DNA of 64,000 nucleotides from Aspidapion aeneum (Eukaryota; Arthropoda; Insecta; Coleoptera; Brentidae). The notes beneath the pieces are model-generated. The model was not told where the DNA came from and made no database searches. It worked only from the letters and a program-made list of their open reading frames with translations. The position numbers were made by a program, and so were the translations under genes. Each line of letters starts with the position of its first letter. Within the stretch, counting starts at the first letter, position 1. Shown here piece by piece: positions 62,493-64,000 of the stretch. The stretch covers positions 200,853,013-200,917,012 of the forward strand of contig OY755038.1 of the NCBI GenBank assembly GCA_963576565.1. Reading direction: 5' to 3'.

Positions 62493-63352
62493 GTTCCAAA
62501 TTCGATGTCTTTGGGGGTTTTCGGGTATTTTCAGGGAAGATAAGAAAAGCTTAAAGGTCAAAACTGCATCTTGATGTTTTTAGGCTACGGGTGTTTTTGA
62601 AAAGTTTGCATTTTGGGAGGGGGTCTATATACCTTTTTTATTTATGAAAATTTTGTTTTCGTGTAAAGAGCTTTATTATAATTTTTTTCTTGAAGAATTG
62701 ACAAATGTAAACGGTTTTTATATGTCTTTCTTAGTTTTTAAGATATTGCATGAAGTTATAGTTTTTGTTATGGAATGATCCTCTTTTTATTCGATTTTTA
62801 AAATCAGCGTAAAATTTTCATTAGAATGACATGTCACGCTCAATATTACTTTTTTTGTGGTTTTTTCGACCGTAAAAAAAATTATGTGATTAGTTTAAAA
62901 TGTTTTTAACCCATTCATCAAATTAAATTATAAAATAAAAACAAAAAATATTACAAAAAAAATAGAAACACTTGGGTATAAAAACAATTAAATTTTTTTA
63001 AAAATAAAATGTTGAGTGTGATACGTCATTTTAAAGGAAATTTGACGCTGATTTCAAAAATCGAATAAAAAGGGGGTAATTGTATAAGAAAAATAACAAC
63101 TTAAATTAAACCGTTTATATTTGTCATTTCTTTAAGAAAAATCTATAAGAAAGGTACACCAAAAAAAACATTTTCATAATAAAAAAAAGTTATAGACCCC
63201 TTCCAATTCAGGCTTTTCCAAAATACCCCGTACCTTGAAAACGGCTTGCTATATCAAGATGCGTTTTCATCGTTAAACTTTTCTTAAAATTTTAGCGTCG
63301 CAAAGGGGGGTCAGTTTTTTCTCTTCTATAAAGATCGGAAACTCACCAAACA
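62493..63352. mobile_element. Foldback element with ACAGGGTGTT ends and ~360-bp arms
   Basis: ACAGGGTGTTCCAAATTCGA on the left and the complement ACAGGGTGTTTGGTGAGTTT on the right begin arms sharing AAACTGCATCTTGAT, GGGGTCTATA, TTGACAAATGTAAACGG, CTTTTTATTCGATTTTT and AATCAGCGT. Only about 150 bp of loop remains, so the element is almost wholly palindromic. Half-copies occur at 41200 and 59637. Confidence 0.85.
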
Positions 63353-64000
63353 CCCTGTATATTTTTGGTAGCTTTTAACAAGTTTCGGGATTAGTCTTTT
63401 TAATGAAACATCTCTTTTTGACATACCAACGTTTTATTTTATAAAAAACACACGTTTCCTACGATCGAGATAAACGTAATGGACCCCAAATTTTCCGCAC
63501 TTTCCAGTTACCCGGTATCGCGTCGCGTCGTTCGGGCAAACGCCGATGAGTGTGTATTATCTTTCGCACTTGTTAGATAAATAACTATTTTACCATCTGT
63601 GGGTTTATTTGGTCAATGCCGTAAAAGGTCTATTCTATCTGTATGAGAAGGTTTCGACATATTTTGGGTTTTTTCGGGGTGTGATACAAAAGATCTTTTT
63701 TGGGAAAAGCGGAAAATTGTGTTATGTTTAAAAAAGCCTTAATATTTTACGATATTTATCGATAAGCATAAGAAGGTATTCTGGCGACAAAAAGTATTCG
63801 AAGAAAATTTAAGTGTTTTTTTTTAATAGAATCCAAATCCTCTGCATAAATATGCACACATCATTGGAGAAGAACCGCGTTAAGCCCTAATCCCACGGCG
63901 AAATGATGATGCCATTCTAGGAGTGGGAACCGACCATATACATAATATTCCAATACTCTCGGTTACTCCCTCCCCCTAATCTCTTAATTTTAGCTTTGTA
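63353..64000. repeat. Dispersed GCGTCGTTCGG repeat (63525-63595), otherwise no feature
   Basis: GCGTCGTTCGGGCAAACGCC, then TGTGTATTATCTTTCGCACT and TGTTAGATAAATAACTATTT match the repeat at 4092-4620 and 59560. The remainder to the window end shows no ORF or inverted ends. Confidence 0.45.

Overview
The window is AT-rich eukaryotic DNA packed with transposons. No bacterial-type gene organisation is present. The mix of elements (a BEL/Pao LTR retrotransposon, several LINE families with RTE/Jockey/CR1-type reverse transcriptases, pogo/Tigger, hAT, TA-target MITEs and many foldback elements) and the one host gene recognised (an ADAMTS-like/thrombospondin-repeat protein) point to an insect, probably a beetle. 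The beetle assignment is inference from the LINE flavour only.

Host gene. Two short exons on the + strand, 14584-14663 and 32576-32669, both have canonical splice sites. Their phases match, and together they encode one thrombospondin type-1 repeat. They are separated by a 17.9-kb intron that holds most of the large elements. Upstream and downstream exons of the same gene were not found, so most of the remaining window is presumably further intron or intergenic DNA.

Region by region. 0-14 kb: a pogo-like element carrying a nested Harbinger-like MITE, a LINE fragment, hAT-like and TA-type MITEs, a deletion derivative of a DUF4817-type transposon, a 1.4-kb TIR element, an RTE-like LINE fragment and a Tigger relic keeping the first 57 codons of its transposase. 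14.6-32.6 kb (the intron): a LINE tail, a composite satellite-bearing repeat, a LINE fragment, a young BEL/Pao element (18604-25773, two 481-bp LTRs differing at 2 positions, 5-bp duplication CAAGC), an RTE-type LINE relic, a LINE split by a foldback MITE, and a second, inverted copy of the composite repeat ending about 100 bp before the second exon. 33-40 kb: a hAT-type element with an 8-bp target duplication enclosing a 1.6-kb LINE, then a hAT MITE and dispersed repeats. 40-51 kb: foldback and TIR elements. 51-54 kb: an inverted 40-bp minisatellite, a perfect 253-bp tandem duplication, a second pogo-like element with a different insertion, and a ~140-bp tandem array. 55-59.6 kb: two copies of one LINE family converging on each other, one split by a 1.1-kb foldback element. 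59.6-63.4 kb: several long-arm inverted-repeat elements, one with a small ORF in its loop.

Apart from the two exons and the BEL gag/pol genes, no intact coding sequence could be supported. I saw no clear new biological system. The strongest points are the split TSP1 domain, the near-intact BEL element with one in-frame stop between gag and pol, nested insertions whose target duplications can be read directly, and a series of long-arm foldback elements.
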